A stretch of DNA of 23,448 bases from an uncultured Gemmatimonadota bacterium (GCA_946479805.1 CAMLHP010000019.1:1-23448); one strand, 5' to 3'; shown: positions 1 to 8,358, counted from the stretch's first letter. The notes: generated by a model not told the origin, from the sequence alone. Numbers and translations are program-made.

Positions 1-77
1 TCTATTCCGAGACCAAGGTGTGCTACGTCGACTACTCGGGCGCGCTGCAGCGCGCGCAGATCGACAATTACGATTGA
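1..77 (+). CDS. 3' end of an unrecognised gene (partial)
   Basis: The window opens inside a reading frame that ends at TGA 75-77. Only the last 24 residues are visible, with the C-terminus GALQRAQIDNYD. I do not recognise the family from so short a tail, and this could be any soluble protein. The frame is the only one that runs open to the next gene and stops just before a promoter-like sequence, so a real gene end is likely. Its stop codon lies inside the TTGACA box proposed for the downstream sigma-factor gene. Confidence 0.5.
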   Translation, partial: YSETKVCYVDYSGALQRAQIDNYD

Positions 78-101
78 CAACGCCGCGGATGGCAGGATAA
101 G
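74..101 (+). promoter_or_regulatory. Candidate promoter of the sigma-factor gene
   Basis: TTGACA at 74-79 is an exact -35 consensus. GATAAG at 96-101 follows after 16 bases and is a partial -10 match (4 of 6). The -35 box contains the TGA stop of the upstream gene. Transcription would begin near 107, giving a leader of roughly 30 bases before the ATG at 140. This assumes sigma-70 consensus boxes apply here. Bacteroidetes-type primary sigma factors use different boxes, so the assignment is tentative. Confidence 0.4.
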
Positions 102-139
102 GTTCCTTCAGTTCGCTCCACGGTGTGACGAGGTTTCGA

Positions 140-1009
140 ATGCGGCCCATGCAGGTCGGCGGCGGTAAGCGCGGCCCATCTCTCGACGACAGCTCGCTCG
201 ACCAGTACCTGCGAGAGATCAGCCGCTACCCGCTGATCAAGCAGGAAGAGGAAGTGCGCCTGGCCCAGTGCATCCGCACCGGTGATGAGGACGCGCTCGA
301 CAAGCTGGTGCGGAGCAACCTCCGTTTCGTCGTGTCGGTGGCCAAGAAGTACCAGAACCAGGGGGTCTCGCTTTCTGACCTGATCAACGAGGGCAACCTC
401 GGGCTGATCCGGGCGGCCCACAAGTTCGACGAGACCAAGGGCATCAAGTTCATCTCGTACGCGGTCTGGTGGATCCGCCAGGCCATCCTCCAGGCGCTGG
501 CGGAGCAGAGCCGCATCGTCCGGGTGCCGCTCAACCGGGCCGGCACGCTTCACCGTATCGGCCGCCGCTCATCGGCGCTGGTCCAGGAGCTGGGCCGGGA
601 GCCCACCGCCTCCGAGATAGCCGAAGGGATGGACATCTCCATGGAGGAAGTGGAGAAGACCCTTTCCATCTCCCAGACCCACCTCTCGCTGGACGCACCG
701 CTCACGCCGGGCGAGGACAACCGGCTGCTCGACTACCTGCCCGACACCCAGAACCCGGGCCCCGATTCCGAGACCTTCGAGCATGCGCTCACCGAATCCA
801 TCGAGGAAGTGCTGTCCACCCTGAAGGAGCGGGAGGCCAAGATCCTGCGGCTCTATTTCGGGCTGGACGGTCCCGAGCCGATGACGCTCGAGGAAATTGG
901 CACCCTGCTCGGCATCACCCGCGAACGGGTGCGGCAAATCAAGGAAAAGGCGCTCTCGCGGCTCCGGCACGTAAGCCGGGCGAGGGCGCTGGAGAGCTTC
1001 CTCGCCTGA
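140..1009 (+). CDS. rpoD: RNA polymerase sigma-70 factor, primary (RpoD/SigA) type without region 1.1
   Basis: Directs RNA polymerase to promoters. Regions 1.2 to 4.2 are all present. Region 1.2 starts with SLDQYLREISRYPLI. Region 2 contains NLRFVVSVAKKYQNQG, DLINEGNLGLI, and KFISYAVWWIRQAILQALAE for -10 recognition and melting. Region 3 follows. Region 4 carries EEIGTLLGITRERVRQIKEK, the -35-binding helix-turn-helix. The near-consensus region 2.4 and 4.2 sequences indicate a group 1/2 factor rather than an ECF factor. At 289 residues it has no acidic region 1.1, which matches the short primary sigma of Bacteroidetes. ATG 140 is chosen because GAGG at 130-133 sits 6 bases upstream; an in-frame GTG at 125 lacks such a site. 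Its stop shares one base with the yajQ start (TGATG), so the two are translationally coupled. Whether it is the housekeeping factor or a close paralogue cannot be decided from one window. Confidence 0.93.
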   Translation: MRPMQVGGGKRGPSLDDSSLDQYLREISRYPLIKQEEEVRLAQCIRTGDEDALDKLVRSNLRFVVSVAKKYQNQGVSLSDLINEGNLGLIRAAHKFDETKGIKFISYAVWWIRQAILQALAEQSRIVRVPLNRAGTLHRIGRRSSALVQELGREPTASEIAEGMDISMEEVEKTLSISQTHLSLDAPLTPGEDNRLLDYLPDTQNPGPDSETFEHALTESIEEVLSTLKEREAKILRLYFGLDGPEPMTLEEIGTLLGITRERVRQIKEKALSRLRHVSRARALESFLA

Positions 1010-1512
1010 TGGCCGCCACCAGCTCCTTCGACATCTCCACCGGCGCAGATCTCCAGGAAGTCGACAACGCCGTCAACCAGGCGTCAAAGGAGATCGCCCA
1101 GCGCTACGACTTCAAGGGCACCCACTGCACCATCGAGTTCGACCGCGAGAAGGCGCTGATCAGGCTGGCGGCGGACGACGACTTCCGGATGGACGCGCTG
1201 GTGGACGTGCTCAAGGGCCGGCTGATCAAGCGAGGCGTTCCGATCAAGAATGTGAAGTTCGGCGACCCCGAACCCGCCACCGGGCAGAGCGTCCGCCGCA
1301 CGGTGACGCTCACCCAGGGCATTCCCGCGGACGTGGCGAAGAAGATCCAGCAGGCGGTGCGGCAGGGTGGCTTCAAGAAGGTGCAGGCCACCATCCAGGG
1401 AGACGAACTCCGGGTCACCAGCCCCTCACGCGACGAACTGCAGGCGGTGATGGCCGCGCTGCGCGCGGAGGACTTCGGGGTGGAGCTGAGCTTTGGCAAC
1501 TACCGGGGCTGA
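1009..1512 (+). CDS. yajQ: YajQ family nucleotide-binding protein (DUF520)
   Basis: A 167-residue cytoplasmic protein of the YajQ/UPF0234 family, whose members bind nucleotides; a Xanthomonas homologue is reported to bind c-di-GMP. It has the family start SSFDISTGADLQEVDNAVNQ and the hallmarks RYDFKGTHCTIEFD, LKGRLIKRGVPIKN, QGIPADVAKKIQQ and ELRVTSPSRDELQAVMAALR. Length is normal for the family and both ferredoxin-like repeats are complete. It begins on the ATG that overlaps the sigma-factor stop by one base and ends 4 bases before the likely start of the SpoIID-domain gene, so it is an internal operon gene. The c-di-GMP link is notable because an HD-GYP protein is encoded nearby, but that is only a suggestion. 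Confidence 0.93.
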   Translation: MAATSSFDISTGADLQEVDNAVNQASKEIAQRYDFKGTHCTIEFDREKALIRLAADDDFRMDALVDVLKGRLIKRGVPIKNVKFGDPEPATGQSVRRTVTLTQGIPADVAKKIQQAVRQGGFKKVQATIQGDELRVTSPSRDELQAVMAALRAEDFGVELSFGNYRG

Positions 1513-1516
1513 GCTG

Positions 1517-2863
1517 GTGCGCCGCCGCGGCGCGCTCCCGATAGCCTTCGCCCTCGTCCTCGGTTCAATCGCCAGCTGCATCCGGCCCGACCGCAGCGCA
1601 CCGGCGCCCGAGAGCGAACCGCTGGTCATCCGTACGCGGCGCCCGGCCGACGACTCCCGCCCGTCCACTTCAGGCGCATCCACCACATCCCCTACATCTC
1701 CTGGCGCCCAGCCGCTGCCGCCACTTCCCGCGGGCTCGCCACCCATGGATGTGGGGCTGGTGGTGGACAGCGAATCGGCCACCGTCGGCGGGGGCGCGGC
1801 GATCGACCTCAGTGCGCGGCCCGGCGGCTGGTCCGTGCGGCTCGCGGCCGGTGCGCCGGCCCGCGTCACCGCCCGGAGAAATGAGGTGGTGGTAGGCGGC
1901 GCCACCCGCGGCCGCACCCTGGACATCCAGGGCGCGAGCCAGGGTGGCATCCGGGTCAACGGCCGGGATTATCGTGGCCGGGTGCGCATCACCGCCGAGG
2001 CCGGCAAGCTGACCGTGGTCAACACCCTGACGCTCGATGAGTACCTGGTGGGAGTGGTGGCGGCCGAGCTGGGCCGGCGGCCGGCCAGTGACTGGGAAGC
2101 GGTGGCAGCACAGGCAATAGTCTCGCGCACCTACGCCCTCAGGAGCAGAGGGCGGTGGCGCGATGAAGGATTTGATGTCCGGGCCACCGTCTCGGACCAG
2201 GTTTATGGCGGCATGGCCACCGAGGACCCCGTGGCATCGGAAGCGGTGGCGGCAACGGCGGGCCTCGCGATCACCTGGAATGGCGAGCCCATAGACGCGT
2301 TCTTCTTTTCAACCTGCGGTGGCCACACCGAGCGGGGCACCGAAGTGTTTCGGGGAGCCACCGGGCCCTACCTCCGGGGCGGCCCGGACGTCGCTCCGGA
2401 CGGCACACCCTACTGCAGCATCTCGCCCCGCTACCGGTGGCGTGAGGAGTTCACCGGCGACGCCCTGCGCCAGGCGCTGCGCCGGTATCTTCCGGCAGCG
2501 GTTGGTACCCCTGCGGCGCGGGTCACCCGGGTACGGGACGTGGCCGTCCCGGCGCGCACCGAATCAGGGCGGGCGCGGACCCTGGCGGTGGCGTTGCCTG
2601 GCACCACGGTGGATGTGCCCAGTAACCAGATCCGGTCGGTTCTCCGGCCCGCGTCGGGCGAGATCCTCCGGAGCACACTGATCCAGCTCGAGGTGCGGCG
2701 GGATGGCGACCAGGTGAGCCACCTGGTGATCGAGGGTTCAGGCAATGGCCACGGCGTCGGGTTCTGTCAGTGGGGCGCGATGGGCCGAGCGAGGGCGGGG
2801 CAGACCTACCAGGAGATCATCGAGGCATATTATCCGGGCACCCGCATCGAGCGGGTGTACTGA
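1517..2863 (+). CDS. SpoIID/LytB-domain lipoprotein (predicted peptidoglycan lytic enzyme)
   Basis: Predicted exported cell-wall enzyme. SpoIID of Bacillus is a lytic transglycosylase acting on glycan strands stripped of stem peptides. From the GTG at 1517 the protein has 448 residues: positive N-terminus (VRRRGALPIA), hydrophobic stretch and lipobox SIASC with Cys21, then a Pro/Ser/Thr-rich linker to about residue 75. The SpoIID domain has LDEYLVGVVAAELG, with the candidate catalytic Glu at about 184, then AQAIVSRTYAL, FFFSTCGGHTE and the C-terminal GNGHGVGFCQWGAMGRA plus YYPGTRIERVY. Start choice is uncertain: an in-frame TTG at 1493 would overlap yajQ, but GTG 1517 gives a normal signal peptide 4 bases after the yajQ stop. 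In a diderm non-sporulator it probably acts in peptidoglycan turnover or division, as an outer- or inner-membrane lipoprotein. Confidence 0.85.
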   Translation: MRRRGALPIAFALVLGSIASCIRPDRSAPAPESEPLVIRTRRPADDSRPSTSGASTTSPTSPGAQPLPPLPAGSPPMDVGLVVDSESATVGGGAAIDLSARPGGWSVRLAAGAPARVTARRNEVVVGGATRGRTLDIQGASQGGIRVNGRDYRGRVRITAEAGKLTVVNTLTLDEYLVGVVAAELGRRPASDWEAVAAQAIVSRTYALRSRGRWRDEGFDVRATVSDQVYGGMATEDPVASEAVAATAGLAITWNGEPIDAFFFSTCGGHTERGTEVFRGATGPYLRGGPDVAPDGTPYCSISPRYRWREEFTGDALRQALRRYLPAAVGTPAARVTRVRDVAVPARTESGRARTLAVALPGTTVDVPSNQIRSVLRPASGEILRSTLIQLEVRRDGDQVSHLVIEGSGNGHGVGFCQWGAMGRARAGQTYQEIIEAYYPGTRIERVY

Positions 2864-2877
2864 CGCGAGGAGGGAAC

Positions 2878-3894
2878 GTGAGCGATCCGCTGCGGGTAGG
2901 CATCGTTGGTGGCGGTGCCATCGTTCAGGTGGCGCACCTTCCCACGCTGCGCAAGGTGAAGGACGTCGAGGTCGTGGCCATCTGCGACACCGACATGCCC
3001 AAGGCACGAGCCATCGCCGACAGGTTCGGCGTGTCCAACGCCTTCGACGACATGGCGGACATGCTGGGCTACGAATCGCTCGATGCCGTCGTCGTCTGCA
3101 CACCCAACCATCTCCACGAATCGCACATTCTCGCCGGACTTGGCGCCGGGCTCCATGTGCTGGTGGAGAAGCCGCTCGCCACGGACCTGAAGAGCGTGCA
3201 GAAAATCGCCAAGGCCGCGGAAAAGGCGAACGGAGTGCTGATGGTGGGCATGAACCACAGGTACCGGCCCGACGCCCAGGCGGTGCGCAGCTTCGTTCAG
3301 AGCGGTGAGCTGGGGGACATCAGCAGCGTGCGCGGAAGCTGGCATGTGTTCCGCCCGGGCCGGGCCCAGCTGGGCTGGCGGCAGAAGCCCGAGCTTTCGG
3401 GCGGCGGCGCGATCCTCGACCTCGGGGTGTCGGTGCTGGACCTGGCGTTCTGGCTGGCGGGGAACCCGAAGCCGGCGCGGGTGAGCGCGGCGCTCGACTT
3501 CGGCGGCGGCGCCCGCAGCGTGGAGCAGGCGGGAAGCGTGCTGGTGGTGTGCGAAAACGGCTGCTCGATCTTCGTGGACGTGACCTGGCGTCACGTGGGA
3601 GAGGGCGAGCGGTTCGGGGTGGGGCTCCGGGGATCCAGGGGGACCGCGGCGATCAGCCCGCTCACCGTGTGGAAGGAGCTCAACGGCGTCGCAACCGACG
3701 TGTCGCCGACCGGGGCGGTGGGACGGGAGAACCCGTTCACGGTGTCCTACCGCGCCGAATGGGCCCACTTCCTGGCGGTGGTTCGGGGACAGACGCCGGC
3801 GCCGTCGCTGGAGGAGCACCTCACGCTCCACCGGGTGGTGGACGCGATCTATGAGTCGGCGAGCAAGGGGAAGGATGTAAGCGTGGTTAGCTGA
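2878..3894 (+). CDS. Gfo/Idh/MocA family NAD(P)-dependent oxidoreductase
   Basis: A 338-residue cytoplasmic dehydrogenase of the glucose-fructose oxidoreductase/inositol dehydrogenase family. The N-terminal Rossmann fold has VGIVGGGAIVQVAHLP (about residues 7-22), AICDTD at the end of beta-2, and the family signature VLVEKPLATD (about 94-103). The signature lysine is conserved and contacts substrate or cofactor. The C-terminal alpha/beta domain contains MVGMNHRYRP and GGGAILDLGVSVLDLAFWL. In that segment the usual 'G.HD.D' active-site His appears as GVSVLD, so the typical catalytic His is not obvious and the reaction cannot be predicted. GTG 2878 is preceded by a strong GAGGAGGG site (2867-2874). 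It follows the SpoIID gene by 14 bases. Its stop overlaps the stop of the convergent HD-GYP gene by 8 bp. Substrate unknown; a sugar or envelope-glycan role is plausible from context only. Confidence 0.88.
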   Translation: MSDPLRVGIVGGGAIVQVAHLPTLRKVKDVEVVAICDTDMPKARAIADRFGVSNAFDDMADMLGYESLDAVVVCTPNHLHESHILAGLGAGLHVLVEKPLATDLKSVQKIAKAAEKANGVLMVGMNHRYRPDAQAVRSFVQSGELGDISSVRGSWHVFRPGRAQLGWRQKPELSGGGAILDLGVSVLDLAFWLAGNPKPARVSAALDFGGGARSVEQAGSVLVVCENGCSIFVDVTWRHVGEGERFGVGLRGSRGTAAISPLTVWKELNGVATDVSPTGAVGRENPFTVSYRAEWAHFLAVVRGQTPAPSLEEHLTLHRVVDAIYESASKGKDVSVVS

Positions 3895-5890
3895 TCGGAT
3901 CGGTGCCCACCACCCTCCCCCCACCCCGATGAATCCCCGCCTCCACAAACAAACCAAACAGGTCCCCGTCCAGCCGTCCCTGACGGACGTCCTCCGAGAG
4001 GACGTCCAGCGCGCGTGCGACAGGCACGGCCTTCTTGTACGGCCGGTCCGCCGCCGTGAGCGCGTCGAAGATGTCGGCGATGGTCATCATTCGGGTCTGG
4101 ATCGGGATCTCGGCGCCGACCAGCCCGCGGGGATAGCCGCTCCCATCCAGCTTCTCGTGATGCCCGTGCGCAATATTGGGCACGCCCATCAGGTCGCTGG
4201 TCCACGGTATGTTGCGCAGGAAGTCATAGGTGTGGGTCACGTGCCGCCGCATCTCCACCCATTCATCATCGTCCAGCGAGCCCTGCCGAACCGCCAGTGA
4301 GCTGAGCTCGTCGGCGGTTAGAAATGGCAGCGGCTGCCCCTCGGGGCCGATGTAGGTGGCCCGCTCGAACTCGTCGAGCCCCGGCTCGTCGGGGGCGGGG
4401 AGCACCGAGGGTTCGTTGGCCCGGTGCACCGCACGGATGAACCGCTCCAGCCGGGCCCGCTCGCGGGTGAGTCGGTCCTTGAGGGTCGCCAGGTAGGCGT
4501 CGTAGCCGTCTCGTCCGTTCCGCTCCAGCCACTCGGCCCGCTCCCGCTCATAGCGCAGCTCGGCAGATCGCATAAGGAAAGTGTGACGTTGTTCCACCTG
4601 CAGCAGCGCCGCGGGATGCAGCTTCTTCGCCTTCACCAGCACCTTCTCCCGCACCCCTACCTTCCCGAAGTCGTGCAGCAGGCCGGCATAGCGGAGCTCG
4701 CGCATCTGGTCGCGCGAGAAACGGATCGGTGCGAAAGGGCCGTGATCCACCCGGTCCACCGCCCCGGCCAGCTCGCAGGTCATTGTCGCCACTCGCTCGG
4801 AGTGACCCGACGTCGCGGGATCGCGGTGCTCGATTGCCGTGACTGACGCCCGCACGAACCCCTCGAACAGTCGCTCGATGGACTGGTGGAGCCGCGCGTT
4901 CTCCAGCGACACCGCCGCCTGGCCCGCGAGCGAGCGCGCCATCGCAACCGTGCGCTCATCAAAGGGCTCGGCCCGCTGCTCGATGTCGTCGCTGTCCCGG
5001 AAAGTATCGACACCCTCGGGCTTGCGATTCACCAGCTGGAGCACCCCAATGGTCTCGCCCGAATGGCTGGGCATCGGGATGACCAGCATCGAACGGGTCC
5101 GGTAGCCGGAGCGGTCGTCGAAGGAGCGGTTGAAACGGTAGGGGACATCCTGCGGGAGATGGTACACGTCGTCCACCACAAGCGGGCGGCCACTTCGCGC
5201 CGAGTGGCCGGCGAGCGAAGTGTCATCCATGGGAATGGTGAAGCGCTCGAGCCTGAGGTCGGGGCGGCTCTCGGTACGGCTCACCCGGAAGGAAAGGCGC
5301 CTTGCTCCGCTGTCATCCTGCTCCACCAGATAGAGACTGGCGCCGTCTGCCCGCGTCACATTGAGTGCGTGCGAGATGATCAGGTCCAGCAGCGCGTCCT
5401 GATCGCGCTGGGTCAGCAGCCGAATCCCGATCGCGGTGAGGTCGGAGACTTCGCTGGTGCGGTAATCGCTCTCGGATCGGGCATCGCGGGCCTGACGCCG
5501 GGCCGCCGACTCCCGGAACGCCGCCCGAAGCGCGATGAGCAGCCGTTTCGGCCCGACGGGAGGCGCGAGATAAGCGCTCAGCAGGGCTTCGGGAACACCT
5601 GCCGGGACGTCGTCTGTTCCCGGCACGCCCAGCATGACCGCAGTGGCGCCGTCATGCACCAGCCGGGCAACCAACTGGCTGTCCGGTTGTCCTCTCCCCG
5701 CCTGATCCAGCACGACCACAGCGGGGCGGCCATTCAGCACCGGCGGAGGGTGGTCAGCGAGAGCAGCGACCTCTATCCGCTCCCGTGCCAGCGCACCGGC
5801 CACCGGTGGATCGGGCCGCCAGTCGCCAGCACAGAGGAGCAAATATGGGTGCGCTGTCCCGGCGGCGTCGCCGGAGTGCGCAGCTGTCAT
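3887..5890 (-). CDS. GAF/HD-GYP domain protein, predicted c-di-GMP phosphodiesterase
   Basis: A 667-residue cytoplasmic signalling protein; HD-GYP enzymes hydrolyse c-di-GMP to GMP or pGpG. Residues 15-125 look like a degenerate receiver (AVVVLDQ about 57-63; YLAPPVGPKRLLIALRAAF about 107-125 in the place of a receiver C-terminus, lacking the usual Lys). A GAF domain covers about 160-335. The HD-GYP domain covers about 340-650: GHSERVA (362-368), LLHDFGKVGV (405-413), RRHVTHTYDFL (548-558), HGHHEKLDGSGYPRGL (575-590) and ADIFDALTAADRPYK (605-619). All metal-binding positions appear present, so it is probably active. Oddly, about 100 charged residues (about 430-535) separate the HD and HHE motifs, where most HD-GYPs have about 60 in all. 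The ATG overlaps the upstream FlgO-like stop (ATGA), so expression is coupled. The ligand of the GAF domain is unknown. Confidence 0.88.
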   Translation of the reverse strand: MTAAHSGDAAGTAHPYLLLCAGDWRPDPPVAGALARERIEVAALADHPPPVLNGRPAVVVLDQAGRGQPDSQLVARLVHDGATAVMLGVPGTDDVPAGVPEALLSAYLAPPVGPKRLLIALRAAFRESAARRQARDARSESDYRTSEVSDLTAIGIRLLTQRDQDALLDLIISHALNVTRADGASLYLVEQDDSGARRLSFRVSRTESRPDLRLERFTIPMDDTSLAGHSARSGRPLVVDDVYHLPQDVPYRFNRSFDDRSGYRTRSMLVIPMPSHSGETIGVLQLVNRKPEGVDTFRDSDDIEQRAEPFDERTVAMARSLAGQAAVSLENARLHQSIERLFEGFVRASVTAIEHRDPATSGHSERVATMTCELAGAVDRVDHGPFAPIRFSRDQMRELRYAGLLHDFGKVGVREKVLVKAKKLHPAALLQVEQRHTFLMRSAELRYERERAEWLERNGRDGYDAYLATLKDRLTRERARLERFIRAVHRANEPSVLPAPDEPGLDEFERATYIGPEGQPLPFLTADELSSLAVRQGSLDDDEWVEMRRHVTHTYDFLRNIPWTSDLMGVPNIAHGHHEKLDGSGYPRGLVGAEIPIQTRMMTIADIFDALTAADRPYKKAVPVARALDVLSEDVRQGRLDGDLFGLFVEAGIHRGGGRVVGTDPIS

Positions 5891-6564
5891 GCAGGTCCGA
5901 GTCTCTGCAGCCCGCTCTGGGCCTCAGTGTAGCCGGGGGCAAGGTCGATGGCCTGCTGGTAGAACGTCCGGGCCTGGGTGGCCTCGCTTCTTGCCTCGTG
6001 CAGAAGACCGCGTCCGAACAGCGTCAGCGCCTCTGTGGAGATTGCGCGCGGGGTGCCGGCCGGCAGTTCCGAAAGCCGGGTGTCGGCAACCAGGTTGGCC
6101 GCCACCGAGCGGATCATCTCGTACAGCTGCCGCCGGTCGCGGAGGCTGGCCGCGGGGCCGGCCACCTTGAGGATGTCACCACTCCCGACTTCGATCAGGC
6201 GGGCATCGATCCGGAATCGCCCGTAATGATCGATGAACGCTCCGGTAACCACGTAGTCTGCACCCTGCTGCCTTCCATGCTGTGCCGCCGAGGCCGCATC
6301 TACTGCGCCCGCCCCGAGCAGGTCCTGGTTCCGGAGCACGGCCGCAACCGCTGATCCTTCCACCAGCTCAAGATCTGGATGGCGGGCCAGCTCGCTGGCT
6401 ATCATCGCGGGTATGGCGAGCTGCAGCGCCTCGAAATTCTCTCGATCCTGGCCAAACGATCCACCATTGGCAAACGGCAGCACTGCCACGTCGGCCGCCT
6501 GGGCCCCAGCAGCGCCAGTGCCCAGTGCCAGAAGGGAGGCTGCCAGCAGCAACGATCGCCGCAT
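5887..6564 (-). CDS. Secreted FlgO/CsgG/TolB-N-like protein with C-terminal TPR
   Basis: A 225-residue exported protein. An N-terminal signal peptide (RRSLLLAASLLALGTGAAGA, predicted cut near AQA, residue 23) is followed by a CsgG/FlgO/TolB-N-like alpha/beta domain: ADVAVLPFANGG, IPAMIASELARHPDLELVEG, GADYVVTGAFIDHYGRFRIDARLIEVGSGDI (split here as adjoining motifs), ending near residue 165. The C-terminal 50 residues (ALTLFGRGLLHEA, ARTFYQQAIDLAPGYTEAQ) look like one or two TPR units. Family members act in the periplasm or outer membrane, often as assembly or secretion-associated factors, but the exact role is not known. ATG 6564 has GGGAG 6-10 bases upstream. It follows the MBL gene by 15 bases and its stop overlaps the HD-GYP start by 4 bases, so the three belong to one operon. 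Confidence 0.75.
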   Translation of the reverse strand: MRRSLLLAASLLALGTGAAGAQAADVAVLPFANGGSFGQDRENFEALQLAIPAMIASELARHPDLELVEGSAVAAVLRNQDLLGAGAVDAASAAQHGRQQGADYVVTGAFIDHYGRFRIDARLIEVGSGDILKVAGPAASLRDRRQLYEMIRSVAANLVADTRLSELPAGTPRAISTEALTLFGRGLLHEARSEATQARTFYQQAIDLAPGYTEAQSGLQRLGPA

Positions 6565-6579
6565 TGTTGACTCCCGGTG

Positions 6580-7482
<903 letters not shown>

Positions 7483-7518
7483 GGTTGCGCCGCAAAGGCC
7501 CGGCGCTCCACGGCCCCG

Positions 7519-7537
7519 CTCACCGGGCGCCGGTGAG
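7519..7537 (-). terminator. Hairpin directly after the Crp-family gene
   Basis: CTCACCGG and CCGGTGAG form a perfect 8-bp stem with a GCG loop, starting 5 bases beyond the Crp-family stop codon. No T-run follows on the minus strand, so it could be a weak terminator, an attenuator between this gene and the MBL gene, or a 3'-end stabiliser. Confidence 0.4.
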
Positions 7538-7542
7538 TAGCC

Positions 7543-8220
7543 TCACGAGCGGCGCGCCGCGAGCATCAGGGAGTGCCGATCCTTGAGGAGGATCTGCCGC
7601 CGGGAGACCTCGATGACGCCGCGGTCCACCAGGTTCCTCATGGTGCGCGAGACGGTCTCGCGGCTGGAGCCGATCATCTGGGCAATGGTGTGGTGGGTCA
7701 GCCGCCGGGTGATGCGGTCGTCGTTCTCCTCCTCCGCCATCCGGAGGAGCAGGTTCGCCACCCGGCCGTTGACGTCCAGCAGCACCAGGCTGGCGATCTT
7801 CTCGTCGGCCCGGCGGAGGCGCCGCGAGAGCTCCCTCAGCAGTGCAATCGCCACGTGGGGCGACTTCCGGAGCTGGGCGTGGAAGTCCTCCCGCCTGAGT
7901 ACCAGCAGGCTCGACTCCTCCATGGCAATGACATGGGCAGACCGGGGTTCCTCGTCGATGACCGCCATCTCTCCGAAAAACGATCCCGGGCCCAGCACCG
8001 TGAGGATCACCTCGCGGCCGTCCTCGGCGATGAGCACAACCTTCACCTGGCCATCGGCCACCAGGTACATGGCGTCGCCCGGGTCGTCCTCGAACACAAT
8101 GACGCTGCCCTTGGGGTAGCCCCGCTCGCGGCACAACTCGCTGAAGGCCTGGAGATCGGTATCGCTCAGCCCCTCGAAGAGGGGCACCTTCCGCAGGACC
8201 TCTACCGGTGAAATGGCCAA
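7543..8220 (-). CDS. Crp/Fnr family transcriptional regulator
   Basis: A 225-residue DNA-binding regulator. Residues 1-120 form a cyclic-nucleotide-binding domain: VPLFEGLSD, GDAMYLVADGQVKV, then GPGSFFGEMAVIDEEPRSAHVIAME, i.e. the phosphate-binding cassette GEMA...RSA seen in cAMP-binding members. No FNR-type cysteine cluster is present. The linker helix (about 125-150) leads to a winged helix with LTHHTIAQMIGSSRETVSRT (about 174-193). The R-E-x-x-x-R spacing of its recognition helix is the same as in E. coli CRP, so a TGTGA-type half-site is predicted. TTG 8220 is chosen because GAGG ends 5 bases upstream and the domain starts right after it; a longer in-frame start at 8295 would begin inside a TTGACA box. 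It is divergent from rpmE and probably heads the MBL/FlgO/HD-GYP operon. Effector inferred, not shown. Confidence 0.9.
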   Translation of the reverse strand: MAISPVEVLRKVPLFEGLSDTDLQAFSELCRERGYPKGSVIVFEDDPGDAMYLVADGQVKVVLIAEDGREVILTVLGPGSFFGEMAVIDEEPRSAHVIAMEESSLLVLRREDFHAQLRKSPHVAIALLRELSRRLRRADEKIASLVLLDVNGRVANLLLRMAEEENDDRITRRLTHHTIAQMIGSSRETVSRTMRNLVDRGVIEVSRRQILLKDRHSLMLAARRS

Positions 8221-8244
8221 GCGTACCTCGGCTGAGGAGGGTTG

Positions 8245-8283
8245 GGCTATGCAAGTGATTGTGGGGAAACTGCTTGCGTAGTC
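8245..8283. promoter_or_regulatory. Imperfect inverted repeat upstream of the Crp-family gene
   Basis: GGCTATGCAAG (8245-8255) and CTTGCGTAGTC (8273-8283) are inverted copies matching at 9 of 11 positions with a 17-base spacer. It lies 25 bases upstream of the TTG start, just downstream of a TTGACA box (8290-8295, minus strand) that lacks a clear -10. It could be an operator or a leader hairpin close to the ribosome-binding site. Confidence 0.4.
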
Positions 8284-8310
8284 ATTCCCTGTCAATCTTG
8301 CGACGGGACC

Positions 8311-8340
8311 TTGAAACCACCCCCTTCAGCCAGCTAGATT
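8311..8340 (+). promoter_or_regulatory. Candidate promoter of the rpmE-prfA operon
   Basis: TTGAAA at 8311-8316 (5 of 6 to the -35 consensus) is followed after 18 bases by TAGATT at 8335-8340 (4 of 6 to the -10 consensus). The predicted transcript would start near 8347 and carry a leader of about 70 bases before rpmE. It faces away from the Crp-family gene. Confidence 0.4.
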
Positions 8341-8358
8341 TGAGGGCTGTCCCAATGA

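Noticed and set aside
2830..3957. 375-codon open frame opposite the Gfo/Idh/MocA gene.
   Set aside because: Arg/His/Pro/Gly-rich product with no recognisable domain; the plus-strand gene has clear motifs and a strong ribosome-binding site.
4886..5932. 348-codon plus-strand open frame opposite the HD-GYP gene.
   Set aside because: No domain pattern; the opposite strand carries intact GAF and HD-GYP motifs.
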